In this document: positions 25,970-34,866 of the stretch, in pieces | Layout: every line of letters begins with the position of its first letter | Numbering within the stretch: position 1 is the stretch's first letter | Assembly: GCA_963806335.1 (NCBI GenBank) | Contig: CAWDXO010000007.1 | Coordinates: 62,001 to 126,000 of the forward strand | Reading direction: 5' to 3' | DNA from: Palsa-504 sp963806335 | Lineage (GTDB): Bacteria > Actinomycetota > Actinomycetes > Streptosporangiales > Streptosporangiaceae | DNA length: 64,000 nt | Position numbers and translations under genes: made by a program | The notes under the pieces: model-generated | Told to the model about the DNA's origin: nothing | The model's input: only the letters and a program-made list of their open reading frames with translations | Database searches by the model: none

Positions 25970-27088
25970 ATGGTGATGCCAATGGCGGGGCGTATCGTGG
26001 CCGCGGTTATCGGCGGCCTGCTGGTGCTCCTGGCGGGGTCCAGCGTCGTCGGGACGCTGATCGTGACGCGTTCGGTCACCAGCAAGCTGACACGGGGCGT
26101 GGACTGGATCGTCGATCGCGCCTACCAGTTGGCGACCAGGAACATTACCAAGTACAAAGATCGCGACCGGGTCCTCGCCACGCAGGCAGCGGCGATCTTG
26201 CTGCTCCAGCTGGCCTCGTGGCTGGGGGTGGCCTACGTCGGGTTTGCCCTGCTGCTGTGGCCCTTTGCCACCCGGGGGGTGGTATCCGCCTTTGTCGATG
26301 CCGGGTCCTCGCTGTTCACCCTGGGCTTCGCCGTCCCGACCGGAGCGGTGCCCGCGGTGCTCGTGTTCCTGGCCGCGGCGACCGGCCTGGTGATCGTCAC
26401 GCTGCAGATCGCCTACCTGCCGACGCTGTACTCGGAGTTCAATCGCAGGGAGACCGAGGTGGCGCTGCTGAACGCGCGGGGCGGTTTTCCGTCCTGGGGC
26501 CCGGAACTGCTGGCGCGGACACATTACGCGCTGGGATCGGGCATGTCGACGCTCGATACGATGCCCACTCTGTACACGGAGTGGGAACGCTGGTCTGCGG
26601 ACGTCGCCGAAAGCCACACCACCTACCTGCCGCTAGTGCGGTTCCGTTCACCCCAGCCGCTGTCATCCTGGGTGACCGCGTTGCTGGCCGTGCTGGACTC
26701 GGCGGCGCTGTTCCTCGCCCTGTCTCCCAAAGCCGCGCCGGTGGTGCCGGCTCGCCTGTGCCTGCGCGGCGGATTCGAGTGCTTCAAACGAGTCGCGCGG
26801 GCGATGGGTTTCCAGGTGCCTGATGAGCCAATCGGAGTCGAGATCAGCCTGACCTACCAGGAGTTCCTCGAGGCGGTGGCGCGGATGCGCGAGGTAGGCT
26901 TCCCGATCGAGCGCGAACCTGAGGAGGCGTGGCCCGACTTCGTCGGCTGGCGGGTCAACTACGAGCAGGCGGCCTACGCGGTGGCCGCCGCCGTGGACGC
27001 CGTACCAGCGTATTGGTCCGGCCCGCGTCGACATCCCACCTCGCCCATCCCGCCCGTCCGCCCGTCGCTCGGACGGCCGCCCAAGTAG
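25970..27088 (+). CDS. Three-helix membrane protein, channel-like, function unknown
   Basis: 372 residues from ATG 25970 (GGAG 8 bp upstream). Helices are near residues 7-29 (IVAAVIGGLLVLLAGSSVVG), 70-95 (LLLQLASWLGVAYVGFALLL) and 117-145. The segment DAGSSLFTLGFAVP between helices 2 and 3 sits where a two-helix potassium channel has its pore loop, but the selectivity signature TxGYG is absent. A long soluble C-terminal part has YTEWERWSADVAESHTTYLP and SSWVTALLAVLDSAALFLAL. It may be a degenerate or non-potassium channel; no function can be assigned. Confidence 0.75.
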   Translation: MVMPMAGRIVAAVIGGLLVLLAGSSVVGTLIVTRSVTSKLTRGVDWIVDRAYQLATRNITKYKDRDRVLATQAAAILLLQLASWLGVAYVGFALLLWPFATRGVVSAFVDAGSSLFTLGFAVPTGAVPAVLVFLAAATGLVIVTLQIAYLPTLYSEFNRRETEVALLNARGGFPSWGPELLARTHYALGSGMSTLDTMPTLYTEWERWSADVAESHTTYLPLVRFRSPQPLSSWVTALLAVLDSAALFLALSPKAAPVVPARLCLRGGFECFKRVARAMGFQVPDEPIGVEISLTYQEFLEAVARMREVGFPIEREPEEAWPDFVGWRVNYEQAAYAVAAAVDAVPAYWSGPRRHPTSPIPPVRPSLGRPPK

Positions 27089-27105
27089 CCGGGCCGACGT
27101 CCTCG

Positions 27106-28032
27106 CTAGCGGCGCCAGCCGGCTAGGTGCGGCAGCACGGACTCGGCGAACAGACCGGTCACCGCCTGACGCCGGTCCGGCGCGCAGGCGGCGGAGAAGA
27201 TCACGGTGTCCACGCCGGCCGCGTGGTACTCGGCGAGCCGGGCCACCACCATGTCCGGATCACCGTGCAGCAGGTAGCGGTCGGCCAGCGGGTCGAAATC
27301 CTGGCGGTAGATGCGGCTCACCGACTCCACGGCCTCGCGCCGCGCCCGCGCGGGGTCGGCGTCGACGCAGCCCCAGATGAAAAGCGCGCCGGCTAGCGAC
27401 GTCTCGGGCCGCTGCTCCTGCCGGGCAAAATCCCGCACCCCGGCCAGGCTGCGCGCGAAGGACTCCGGGCTGACCATGTAGGGCATCCAGACGTCGGCGA
27501 AACGCCCGGCCCGCCGCATCGCCGGCGTCTTGCGGCCGCCCACCCACAGCGGTGGCCGCGGCTGCTGCACGGGCGGCGGGTCCAGCCGCAGGTCCCGCAG
27601 CGAACCGAACTGTCCCTCGGCGGTTACCTTTTCCCCGGCCAGCAGCCGCAGCAGGACCCCGAGCGCCTCGTCGGTGCGCGCGCCCCGCCCGGCCACGGGG
27701 ACGCCGTTCGCGGCGAACTCCGGCGGGAATTCGCCGCCAACGCCAACGCCAAGCTCGAAACGACCGTGTGAAACCCGGTCAAGGGTGGCGGCCATCTTCG
27801 CCGCCAGCGCCATCGGGTACATGGGCAAGATGGTGACCGCGCTCAGCAGCCGGATCCGCTCGGTGACCGCGGCGGCCGCGGCCAGGGTGACGAACGCATT
27901 GGACACCGGGCCTTCGAAGAAGACATGCTCGGTGGCGGCCGCCAGGTCAAACCCGAGCCGTTCGGCCGCACGAGCCTCGCCGGCGATACCACCCGGCTCC
28001 CCGGCGGTGTCGAGGACCAGACCTGCTCTCAT
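27106..28032 (-). CDS. LLM-class (F420-dependent type) oxidoreductase
   Basis: 308 residues. Luciferase-like barrel markers are RLGFDLAAATEHVFFEGP, VTILPMYPMALAAKMAATLD, GRFELGVGVGGEFPPEF and PPLWVGGRKTPAMRRAGRFA. It is the last gene of the seven-gene operon; its ATG overlaps the carboxylase alpha-subunit stop as ATGA. Mycobacterial leucine clusters do not normally carry this gene, so it is an addition here. It may oxidise or reduce a pathway-linked substrate, which is unproved. Confidence 0.9.
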   Translation of the reverse strand: MRAGLVLDTAGEPGGIAGEARAAERLGFDLAAATEHVFFEGPVSNAFVTLAAAAAVTERIRLLSAVTILPMYPMALAAKMAATLDRVSHGRFELGVGVGGEFPPEFAANGVPVAGRGARTDEALGVLLRLLAGEKVTAEGQFGSLRDLRLDPPPVQQPRPPLWVGGRKTPAMRRAGRFADVWMPYMVSPESFARSLAGVRDFARQEQRPETSLAGALFIWGCVDADPARARREAVESVSRIYRQDFDPLADRYLLHGDPDMVVARLAEYHAAGVDTVIFSAACAPDRRQAVTGLFAESVLPHLAGWRR

Positions 28033-29861
28033 GTTCCGCCTGCCTTTCCGCCGGTCGCTTCACCCGGTCCGGCGGCGTCCGCATCGGTGACGCGGCACAG
28101 CACGGTTCCCTGCGCGACGGTGTCGCCGACGCTGACGCGCAGCCCGGTGACCCGGCCCGGGTGCGGTGCGCGCAGCGGGTTCTCCATCTTCATCGCCTCG
28201 ACGACCGCCAGCAACTGCCCGGCGGCAACCTCGTCGCCCTCCCCCACCGCGAGCTGCATCACCGTGCCCTGCATGGGCGCGCTGATCACATCGCCGGCCT
28301 GCTGCCCCGCCCGTTCGAGCCGCTCGCGAGCCTGCTGCCGGGCTAGCACCAGCGGACCTTCGCGCGCTTGCGCGAGGCCCGGCACGTCGGCCTCGAGCCA
28401 GCGGCGGCCGACCAGGACGGCCACTCGCGCGTGATCCGGGTCACCGGGATCAGCCGGACCGGCGGCGTTCGCGGCGGGCCGGTAGTCGTGCTCGATCCAG
28501 CTGGTGTGGACGGCGAAACCGTCCGTGCCTTCGGCGGTGAACGCCGGCTCGGTCAGCACCGCCCGTAGGAAGGGCAGGGTGGTCCGTACGCCCGCCACGT
28601 CGAACTCGGCCAGGGCGCGGCGGGCCCGTTCGATCGCCTGGAGGCGATCACGGCCGGTGACGACCAGCTTGGCCAGCAGCGAGTCGAACTGGCCCCCGAT
28701 GACACGGCCGGCCTCGACGCCGGCATCCAGCCGGATCCCGGGTCCGCTGGGCGCGCGGAACCGCGTAATCGTACCGGTGGACGGGGCGAACCCCCGGTCC
28801 GGGTCCTCGGCATTGATCCGGAACTCGATGGCGTGCCGGCGCGGTGCGACCGGCCCGGCCGATCCGATCGCGGCCTCAACCGGGTGGCCGGCCGCGATCA
28901 GCAGCTGGGCCCGGACCAGGTCCACGTCGGTGCTCTCCTCGGTCGCCGCGTGCTCCACCTGCAGGCGGGTGTTGACCTCCAGGAAGGACAGCTCACCCCG
29001 GGGTGAGAGCAGGAACTCGACCGTCCCGGCGTTGAGGTAGCCGGCCTCCCGGCAGATGGCCGCCGCCGACCGCTCGAGCTCGGCCCGCTGGGCGTCGCTG
29101 AGGAACGGCGCGGGTGCCTCTTCGACGAGCTTGGCGTAGCGCCGCTGCAGGGTGCAGTCGCGGGTGCCGACGACCAGGACGGTGCCGCCGATGTCGGCCA
29201 GGACCTGGGCTTCGACGTGCCGCCCGTGCTCGACGTAGGCCTCGACGAAACATTCGCCGCGGCCGAACGCAGACCTGGCCTCGCGGACCGCGGCGTCGAA
29301 CAGCCCGGCGACCTCCCCGAGGTCACGGGCGATCCGCAGGCCACGGCCGCCGCCGCCATGCGCCGCCTTGATCGCGACCGGCACCCCGTGCTGTTCGGCG
29401 AACCGCACGGCCTCGGCGGCGTCAGCCACGGGACGGGTGGTGCCGGGGACCAGCGGCGCGCCGACCCGGGCGGCGATTGCCCGGGCCCGGACCTTGTCGC
29501 CGAGGGCGCGGATCACCTCCGGCGGCGGCCCGATCCACGTCAGGCCCGCATCCAGGACGGCCTGAGCGAAGTCGGCGTTCTCGGCCAGGAAACCGTAGCC
29601 GGGATGGACGGCCTCCGCGCCAGCCTGGCCGGCGGCGGCCAGCAACTTCGCGATGTCGAGGTAGGTATCAGCGGAACTCGTCCCGGCGAGCGGCACCGCC
29701 TCGTCGGCCAGCGCGGTGAAGGGAGCGCCGGCGTCGGGTTCGGCGTAGACGGCGATACTGGCCAGGCCCGCGTCGCGGCAGGCTCGCACGACCCGCACGG
29801 CGATCTCGCCGCGGTTGGCGATGAGCACCCGCTTGAATTCGGTGGCAGCTGACGAGGTCAC
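28029..29861 (-). CDS. accA1: Biotin-dependent acyl-CoA carboxylase alpha subunit (AccA1/methylcrotonyl-CoA carboxylase type)
   Basis: 610 residues. The biotin carboxylase part (1-450) has FKRVLIANRGEIAVRVVRAC, VHPGYGFLAENADFAQAV, the ATP-grasp loop KAAHGGGGRGLRIARD and FLEVNTRLQVEHAATEE. The C-terminal biotinyl domain carries VVEAMKMENPL with Lys about 558. It carboxylates biotin using ATP and bicarbonate, then works with the beta subunit at 33.3 kb. Gene order matches mycobacterial accA1/accD1 leucine clusters, so 3-methylcrotonyl-CoA is the likely substrate. It overlaps both neighbours by ATGA. Confidence 0.94.
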   Translation of the reverse strand: MTSSAATEFKRVLIANRGEIAVRVVRACRDAGLASIAVYAEPDAGAPFTALADEAVPLAGTSSADTYLDIAKLLAAAGQAGAEAVHPGYGFLAENADFAQAVLDAGLTWIGPPPEVIRALGDKVRARAIAARVGAPLVPGTTRPVADAAEAVRFAEQHGVPVAIKAAHGGGGRGLRIARDLGEVAGLFDAAVREARSAFGRGECFVEAYVEHGRHVEAQVLADIGGTVLVVGTRDCTLQRRYAKLVEEAPAPFLSDAQRAELERSAAAICREAGYLNAGTVEFLLSPRGELSFLEVNTRLQVEHAATEESTDVDLVRAQLLIAAGHPVEAAIGSAGPVAPRRHAIEFRINAEDPDRGFAPSTGTITRFRAPSGPGIRLDAGVEAGRVIGGQFDSLLAKLVVTGRDRLQAIERARRALAEFDVAGVRTTLPFLRAVLTEPAFTAEGTDGFAVHTSWIEHDYRPAANAAGPADPGDPDHARVAVLVGRRWLEADVPGLAQAREGPLVLARQQARERLERAGQQAGDVISAPMQGTVMQLAVGEGDEVAAGQLLAVVEAMKMENPLRAPHPGRVTGLRVSVGDTVAQGTVLCRVTDADAAGPGEATGGKAGGT

Positions 29862-30712
29862 GGCGAATCCGGCTCCGGGGCGCGGGCCAGTACGGCCTGG
29901 GCCAGTCGCACGTGCACGTCGTCGACCATCTCACCGTTCACCACTGCGACTCCGGCCGCGCCGGCCGCGAGCACCGCGCGGGCGTGGGCCACCTCGTCCG
30001 GCGTGGGCGTGAAGACCTGGTGAGCCAGTTCGACCTGGCGCGGGTGGATGCAGATCTTGCCCTGGTAGCCGAGGTTCTGGCCGCCGCGCGCGTCGGCCAG
30101 GAAGTGCTCGTCGTCGGCCAGGCCGACCACGGCCTGATCGATCGCGGGCAGGCCGGCCAGGTAGGCGGCCAGGCATACCTGGCTGCGCGCGTACAGCACC
30201 TCTTCACCCCCGGGACTGCGCCGCCCGCCGATGTCTGCGACGTAGTCCTCGGCGCCGAAGTACGCGCCACTCAGTACCGTCCCCGCGCTTCCGGCCAGCA
30301 GGGGCCGGGCATCGGCGACGCCGAGCGCGGTCTCGAGGCCGGCCACGAGCACCGCATCGGACCACGAGTACTCCGCCAGCGTCTGCCGCACCTGGAGCAA
30401 CTGCGGCCCGGTGCTCAGTTTCGGCACCACGATGCCATCCGCAGCGCAGGCCGCCGCGGCGGCGACGTCGCCGGCGAACCACCGGGTCCCGACCGGGTTC
30501 ACCCGGATCAGCACCGTGCCCGCGTCGGCCGGGTCCAGCGCGTCGATCGCGCTCGCGGCGGTGCGCCTGGCGTCTTCCTTATCCCCCGCCGCCACCGCGT
30601 CCTCGAGATCGACGACCGCAACGTCGGGGGCGATCCGGGGGATCTTCGCGATCATGTCGGCCCGGGTGGCCGGCATGAAAAGCATGCTGCGGACTCGCGT
30701 CAGCACCGGCAT
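29858..30712 (-). CDS. citE: HpcH/HpaI aldolase / CitE-like beta-hydroxyacyl-CoA lyase
   Basis: 284 residues. RVRSMLFMPATRADMIAKI, VAVVDLEDAVAAGDKEDARR, RVNPVGTRWFAGDV, VAGLETALGVADARPLL, YFGAEDYVADIGGRRS and NLGYQGKICIHPRQVELAHQ are CitE-family blocks, with the Glu and Asp of ETALG and EDYVAD binding magnesium. The M. tuberculosis homologue in the same cluster (Rv2498c) cleaves hydroxyacyl-CoAs, including HMG-CoA from leucine. It probably performs the final carbon-carbon cleavage of this operon. Confidence 0.92.
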   Translation of the reverse strand: MPVLTRVRSMLFMPATRADMIAKIPRIAPDVAVVDLEDAVAAGDKEDARRTAASAIDALDPADAGTVLIRVNPVGTRWFAGDVAAAAACAADGIVVPKLSTGPQLLQVRQTLAEYSWSDAVLVAGLETALGVADARPLLAGSAGTVLSGAYFGAEDYVADIGGRRSPGGEEVLYARSQVCLAAYLAGLPAIDQAVVGLADDEHFLADARGGQNLGYQGKICIHPRQVELAHQVFTPTPDEVAHARAVLAAGAAGVAVVNGEMVDDVHVRLAQAVLARAPEPDSP

Positions 30713-30719
30713 GAGGCGC

Positions 30720-31313
30720 TCAGTCCTGTCCCGGATGCGGCTGGCCCGGATCTGGCTGGCCCGGATCTGGCTGGCCCGGATCTGGCTGGCCCGGATGCGG
30801 CTGGCCCGGATCTGGCTGGCCCGGATGCGGCTGGCCCGGATCTGGCTGGCCCGGATCTGGCTGGCAGCGCATCATCGCCGCCCGCACGGCCACGCACACC
30901 GTCTCCCCCCGCTGGTTGATGCCGCGGTGGGAGAAGGTCACGATGCCGGTGCCCGGCCTGGACCGCGACCGGCGTGCCTCGACGACGTCGGTCACCACGT
31001 GGATCGTGTCGCCGGCGAACACCGGGGCCGGGAAGTCCACCCGCGAAAAGCCGAGGTTGGCGACGGTGGTGCCGAGCGTCAGCTCAGGCACGGCCAGGCC
31101 GACGACCAGGCCTAGGGTGAACAGGCTGTTCACCAGCGGCCGCCCGAATTCGGTCGTCGCCGCGAACTCCGCGTCCAGGTGCAGCGGCTGCGGGTTCATC
31201 GTCATCGTCGTGAACAGCACGTTGTCGGTCTCGGTGACGGTGCGGGTGGTCGCGTGCCGCACCCGCAGGCCGACTTCGAGCTGCTCGAACCACCGTCCGG
31301 ACACGGCCGTCAC
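30720..31313 (-). CDS. MaoC-family dehydratase with a C-terminal pentapeptide repeat tail
   Basis: 197 residues. The hot-dog hydratase part (1-150) has GRWFEQLEVGLRVRHATTRT, DNVLFTTMTMNPQPLHLD (catalytic Asp/His region), FGRPLVNSLFTLGLVVGLAV and TLGTTVANLGFSRVDFPAPV. The tail is nine QPDPG or QPHPG units ending in QD, encoded by a 15-bp tandem repeat. The MaoC homologue in mycobacterial leucine clusters hydrates 3-methylglutaconyl-CoA, the likely role here. The tail is far outside the fold and is probably an unstructured polyproline-like extension. It overlaps the ligase by ATGA. Confidence 0.92.
   Translation of the reverse strand: MTAVSGRWFEQLEVGLRVRHATTRTVTETDNVLFTTMTMNPQPLHLDAEFAATTEFGRPLVNSLFTLGLVVGLAVPELTLGTTVANLGFSRVDFPAPVFAGDTIHVVTDVVEARRSRSRPGTGIVTFSHRGINQRGETVCVAVRAAMMRCQPDPGQPDPGQPHPGQPDPGQPHPGQPDPGQPDPGQPDPGQPHPGQD
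30731..30865. repeat. 15-bp tandem repeat x9 inside the maoC 3' end
   Basis: Nine units of CCGGATCTGGCTGGC or CCGGATGCGGCTGGC. Because the period is five codons, copy-number change keeps the reading frame. Unit order on the plus strand (D for the GATC form, H for the GATG form) is H D D D H D H D D. Confidence 0.95.
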
Positions 31314-33259
31314 GCGCTCGGGGCCGAGGTGGTCGCGACGGCCTGCTGTGCGGCCTGCAGCCCGGCCACATCCTCCATCGCGCTGGTGTCGCCCTGCGGG
31401 CCGCCGTGCTCGACGACATCCCGCAGCAGCCGCCGCATGATCTTGCCGGTCCGGGTCTTGGGCAGCGCGGAGGTCAGGTAGACCGCGCCCAGCCGGGCGT
31501 AGCCGCCCAGCTGCGACGTCACGTCATAAGAAACTTCCTGCTTAACCGTGCCGGGGTCGGCGCCGTCGAGAAGGGTGAGGAACGCCACCGGCACGGTGCC
31601 CTTGGTGGCGTCGGACACGCCGACGACAGCGGCCTCGGCGACCTGCGGGTGCGCGGTCGCGATGGCCTCGATCTCCAGCGTCGAGATGCGGTGCGCGGCC
31701 ACGTTGATGACGTCGTCGGCCCGGCCGAGCACCCACAGGTGACCATCGTCGTCGAGCACGGCCTCGTCGTTGGTGTTATAGCAGCCGGGGAACCGGCTGA
31801 AGTAGGCGTGCTGGTACCGCTGCGGATCGTCCCAGACGGTCCGCGCCAGCGTGGGGAAGGGCTGCGTCAGGACGAGATTTCCCTTAGTGCCCGGCGGCAC
31901 CGGCTTGCCGTTGTCGTCGAGGATCTCGTAGACGTGCCCGGGCACCACCGTGCCGGTCGAGCCGGGCTTGAGCGCCTCGACCCCCGCGACGGCATAGGCC
32001 CAGGTCGAGCCGGTCTCGGTCTGCCCGTAGGCGTTGACGACCGGAACGCCGCCGCCCAGGTGCCCGCTGGCCCAGGCGAACGTCTCGCCGTCGAGCGGCT
32101 CGCCCTGGACGGTGACCAGCTTCAGCTCGGGCAGCGGGTGCGCGGCGGCCAGGTCGTCGCCGTACTTGCGTAGCATCCGCAGCAGGGTCGGCGCGCCGAG
32201 CACCTTGGTCACGCGGTGCTTCTCGCAGATCTCATAGAAGCGCGCGTTGCTCGGGGTGTCCATCGCCCCCTCGAAGCAAGCGACAGTCATGCCGTTAGCT
32301 AGCCCCCCGACGACGGCCTGGATCGGGAAGGTCAGCCAGCCCACGTCCGCCGCCACCCAGTAGACGTCGCCGTCCTCCGGGCCGACCTGCCAGCGGACGT
32401 TGGCCCAGGTGCCGAGGAGGAAGCCGGCCACGCTGTGCACCACGCCCTTGGGGCGGGCCTCGGTACCGCTGGTGAAGATCAGGAACGCCGGGTCATTCGC
32501 CTCGAGCGGGACGGCCGGGATGCCCTCCGGGGCCACGGTGAGAGCCTCGGCGTAGGACATCTCGCCTGCTTGCAGTGGCACGGCCCGCCCGGTGCGGTCC
32601 ACGACGATCGTCTGCTCGACGCCGCCGGCCTTGGCGCGGGCGGCGCGCAGCGTGTCCAGCAGCGGTGTGAGCTTGCCCCGCCGGTAGGACGCGTCCAGGA
32701 CGATTACGACCTTGGCCCGGGAAGCCTCCAGCCTGGACCGCACGGCATCCGGGCCGAACCCGGAGAACAGGATCGTGTAGATGGCGCCGATCCGGTTGCA
32801 CGCGTGCACCGCGGTGAACGCCTCGATAGCGTTAGGCATGTAGATCGCGACCACGTCGCCCTTGGTCACGCCCAGCGAGGCGAGCGCGCCGGCCAGCCGG
32901 CTGGTCTCGCCCGCGAGCTCCGCGTAGCTGACGGTGCGGACGTCGCCCGGCTCGCCCTCCCAGATGACCGCGGTCCGGCCCGCGGTGGCCGGGTCTTCGG
33001 CCCACCGGTCCAGGCAGTTGTCAGCGACGTTCAGCTGGCCGCCGCCGAAGTAGGTGAAGTCGCCGAGCTCGCCGGTTCGCACCGTGTCCCACGGCCGCAT
33101 CCAGCGCTGCCGTTCCGCGACCCAGGTCCAGTAGGAGTCGGGACTGACGTCGTGCCTGGCGCGCGCGGTCCGCAGCAGCTCGGCCTGCGCGGCGATGCGC
33201 CACTGCCCGGGCAGTGGTTGCAGCGGCGTAGCCAGCAGCTGGCTGAGATTGTCTGCCAT
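31310..33259 (-). CDS. Acetyl/propionyl-CoA synthetase-like acyl-CoA ligase
   Basis: 649 residues from ATG 33259, chosen for GGGGAGG 6 bp upstream (a second ATG at 33265 overlaps that site). The early FTYFGGGQLNVADNCLDRW, the adenylation motif LIFTSGTEARPKGVVHSV, DVYWVAADVGWLTFPIQAV, NAYGQTETGSTWA, DDVINVAAHRISTLEIE and LPKTRTGKIMRRLLRDVV place it in the acetyl-CoA synthetase group. It probably activates a short branched acid such as isovalerate, feeding the operon; that substrate is inferred. The SGTEARPKG variant of the usual SGTTGxPKG is noteworthy. Confidence 0.92.
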   Translation of the reverse strand: MADNLSQLLATPLQPLPGQWRIAAQAELLRTARARHDVSPDSYWTWVAERQRWMRPWDTVRTGELGDFTYFGGGQLNVADNCLDRWAEDPATAGRTAVIWEGEPGDVRTVSYAELAGETSRLAGALASLGVTKGDVVAIYMPNAIEAFTAVHACNRIGAIYTILFSGFGPDAVRSRLEASRAKVVIVLDASYRRGKLTPLLDTLRAARAKAGGVEQTIVVDRTGRAVPLQAGEMSYAEALTVAPEGIPAVPLEANDPAFLIFTSGTEARPKGVVHSVAGFLLGTWANVRWQVGPEDGDVYWVAADVGWLTFPIQAVVGGLANGMTVACFEGAMDTPSNARFYEICEKHRVTKVLGAPTLLRMLRKYGDDLAAAHPLPELKLVTVQGEPLDGETFAWASGHLGGGVPVVNAYGQTETGSTWAYAVAGVEALKPGSTGTVVPGHVYEILDDNGKPVPPGTKGNLVLTQPFPTLARTVWDDPQRYQHAYFSRFPGCYNTNDEAVLDDDGHLWVLGRADDVINVAAHRISTLEIEAIATAHPQVAEAAVVGVSDATKGTVPVAFLTLLDGADPGTVKQEVSYDVTSQLGGYARLGAVYLTSALPKTRTGKIMRRLLRDVVEHGGPQGDTSAMEDVAGLQAAQQAVATTSAPSA

Positions 33260-33309
33260 AGACATCCTCCCCGGAATTTGCCACTCGGTTGATAGCGCCC
33301 CGGCTTTGG

Positions 33310-34866
33310 TCAGACCGGGCTGATGTGATGATGTCGTCGTTGCGGGCCTCGGGTCCAGTGCTCCGCGTCGGCGAGCCGCGCGATGAGCTCGGCCCGCAGG
33401 CCGGCTGGCTCCACGACGGCGTCCACCACGAGCTCGCTGGCCAGCCGCAGCAGGTTGATGTCGGCGCGCTGCTCGGCGGTGCGCGCCTCGATGAAGGCGG
33501 CGCGCTGCCCGGGATCGTCGATGCCGGCGATCTTCTTGGCGTACATCGCGTTGACCGAGGCCGCCGCGGCCATCGGCCCGACGGACGCCGTGGGCAGCGC
33601 GATCGACGCGCGCGGCTCGAAGCCGGGGGCGCACATCGCGTAGTACCCGGCCGCGTAGCTCTTGCGCAGGATGACCGAGAACTTGGGAACCTCGGCGCTG
33701 GCCATCGCGGTGATCATCTTGGCGCCGTGGCGGATGATGCCCTGTCGCTCGACGGCGGCGCCCACCATGAACCCGGGCACGTCATGCAGGAAGATCAGAG
33801 GCATGTTGAAGGCGTCGCACATGGTGATGAAGCGGGCCGCCTTGTCGGCGGAGTCCACGAAGATCGCCCCGCTGCGGACCTGGGGCTGGTTGGCGACGAT
33901 GCCCACGACCTGGCCCTGCAGGCGGGCCAGCCCGACGACGATCTCCTGCGCCCAGCGCGCCTTGATCTCGAAGAACGAGCCCGCGTCGACCAGCCCGTCG
34001 ATGACCTCGCCGACGTCGTAGCCCGCCGATTCCGCCGCCGGGATCACGTCGGACCAGTCCGCGCGCGACGGCGCCGCCGGGACCCCGGCCGGCGGCCGCT
34101 GTTCCCAGCTGCCGGGCAGGTATGACAGCAGCAGGCGAGCCGCCGCGATGGCTTCCCAGTCTGACCCGAAGACCTCATCCGCGCAGCCGGAGACGGTCGC
34201 GTGCATGAGCGCGCCGCCCATCTCCTCCAGGGTCGTCAGCTCCCCGGTGACCTTCTCCGCGACCCGCGGGGACGCCAGGTACATCGACGCGTTGCCCTCG
34301 ACCATCCCGACCCAGTCGGTGAAGGCGGGCATGTAGGCGCCGCCGGCCGCGGACGGGCCGAGCAGGCAGCAGATCTGCGGTACCCGGCCGGACAGGGCGA
34401 CCTGCAGCTGGAAGATGCGCGAGGCCCCCCGGCGGTCGGAGAAGAAACCGAGCTGGTCGGTGAGCCGGCCGCCCGCGGAGTCGACGAGGTAGATCACCGG
34501 GAGCAGGTCACGGTCGGCGCGTTCCAGGATGCGGACCTGCTTCTCGCAGGTCAGCTTGCCCCAGGAACCCGCCTTGACGGCGAAGTCGTGCGCGATGACG
34601 GCCACCGCCCGGCCGTCGACGCGTCCCACTCCGGTCCGCACGCCGTCGGCGGGCAGGCCGTCCGCGGCGGCGTTCGCGAGCAGGCCGTCCTCCCGCCAGC
34701 TGCCCGGGTCGAGCAGGACGGCCAGGCGGTCGGCGACCGGCAGCTTATCCGGCCAGCGGCTCGCGTCGTTTCCCCGGCGGGCCGCGTCGATCGCGGCCCG
34801 CACCGCACCGGCCCCGGCGGCATCATCCTCCGGGGCGGCGGGCGCCACCGCGTCCGGCGACCTCAC
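33310..34866 (-). CDS. accD1: Acyl-CoA carboxylase beta subunit (carboxyltransferase; AccD1/MccB type)
   Basis: 518 residues. Carboxyltransferase markers are IYLVDSAGGRLTDQLGFFSD, GPSAAGGAYMPAFTDWVGMV, VVGIVANQPQVRSGAIFVDS, DKAARFITMCDAFNMPLIFL, DVPGFMVGAAVERQGIIRHG and RKSYAAGYYAMCAPGFEPRA. It moves carboxyl from biotin to an enoyl-CoA, with the alpha subunit encoded 3.4 kb downstream in the same operon. The start codon overlaps the upstream dehydrogenase stop by ATGA. The two subunits flank the ligase, maoC and citE genes. Confidence 0.94.
   Translation of the reverse strand: MRSPDAVAPAAPEDDAAGAGAVRAAIDAARRGNDASRWPDKLPVADRLAVLLDPGSWREDGLLANAAADGLPADGVRTGVGRVDGRAVAVIAHDFAVKAGSWGKLTCEKQVRILERADRDLLPVIYLVDSAGGRLTDQLGFFSDRRGASRIFQLQVALSGRVPQICCLLGPSAAGGAYMPAFTDWVGMVEGNASMYLASPRVAEKVTGELTTLEEMGGALMHATVSGCADEVFGSDWEAIAAARLLLSYLPGSWEQRPPAGVPAAPSRADWSDVIPAAESAGYDVGEVIDGLVDAGSFFEIKARWAQEIVVGLARLQGQVVGIVANQPQVRSGAIFVDSADKAARFITMCDAFNMPLIFLHDVPGFMVGAAVERQGIIRHGAKMITAMASAEVPKFSVILRKSYAAGYYAMCAPGFEPRASIALPTASVGPMAAAASVNAMYAKKIAGIDDPGQRAAFIEARTAEQRADINLLRLASELVVDAVVEPAGLRAELIARLADAEHWTRGPQRRHHHISPV

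Noticed and set aside
25282..26085. A 267-codon minus-strand frame across the duplicated cassette
   Set aside because: It reads through both repeats but also into the methyltransferase and membrane protein genes on the opposite strand, with no motif and no ribosome site.
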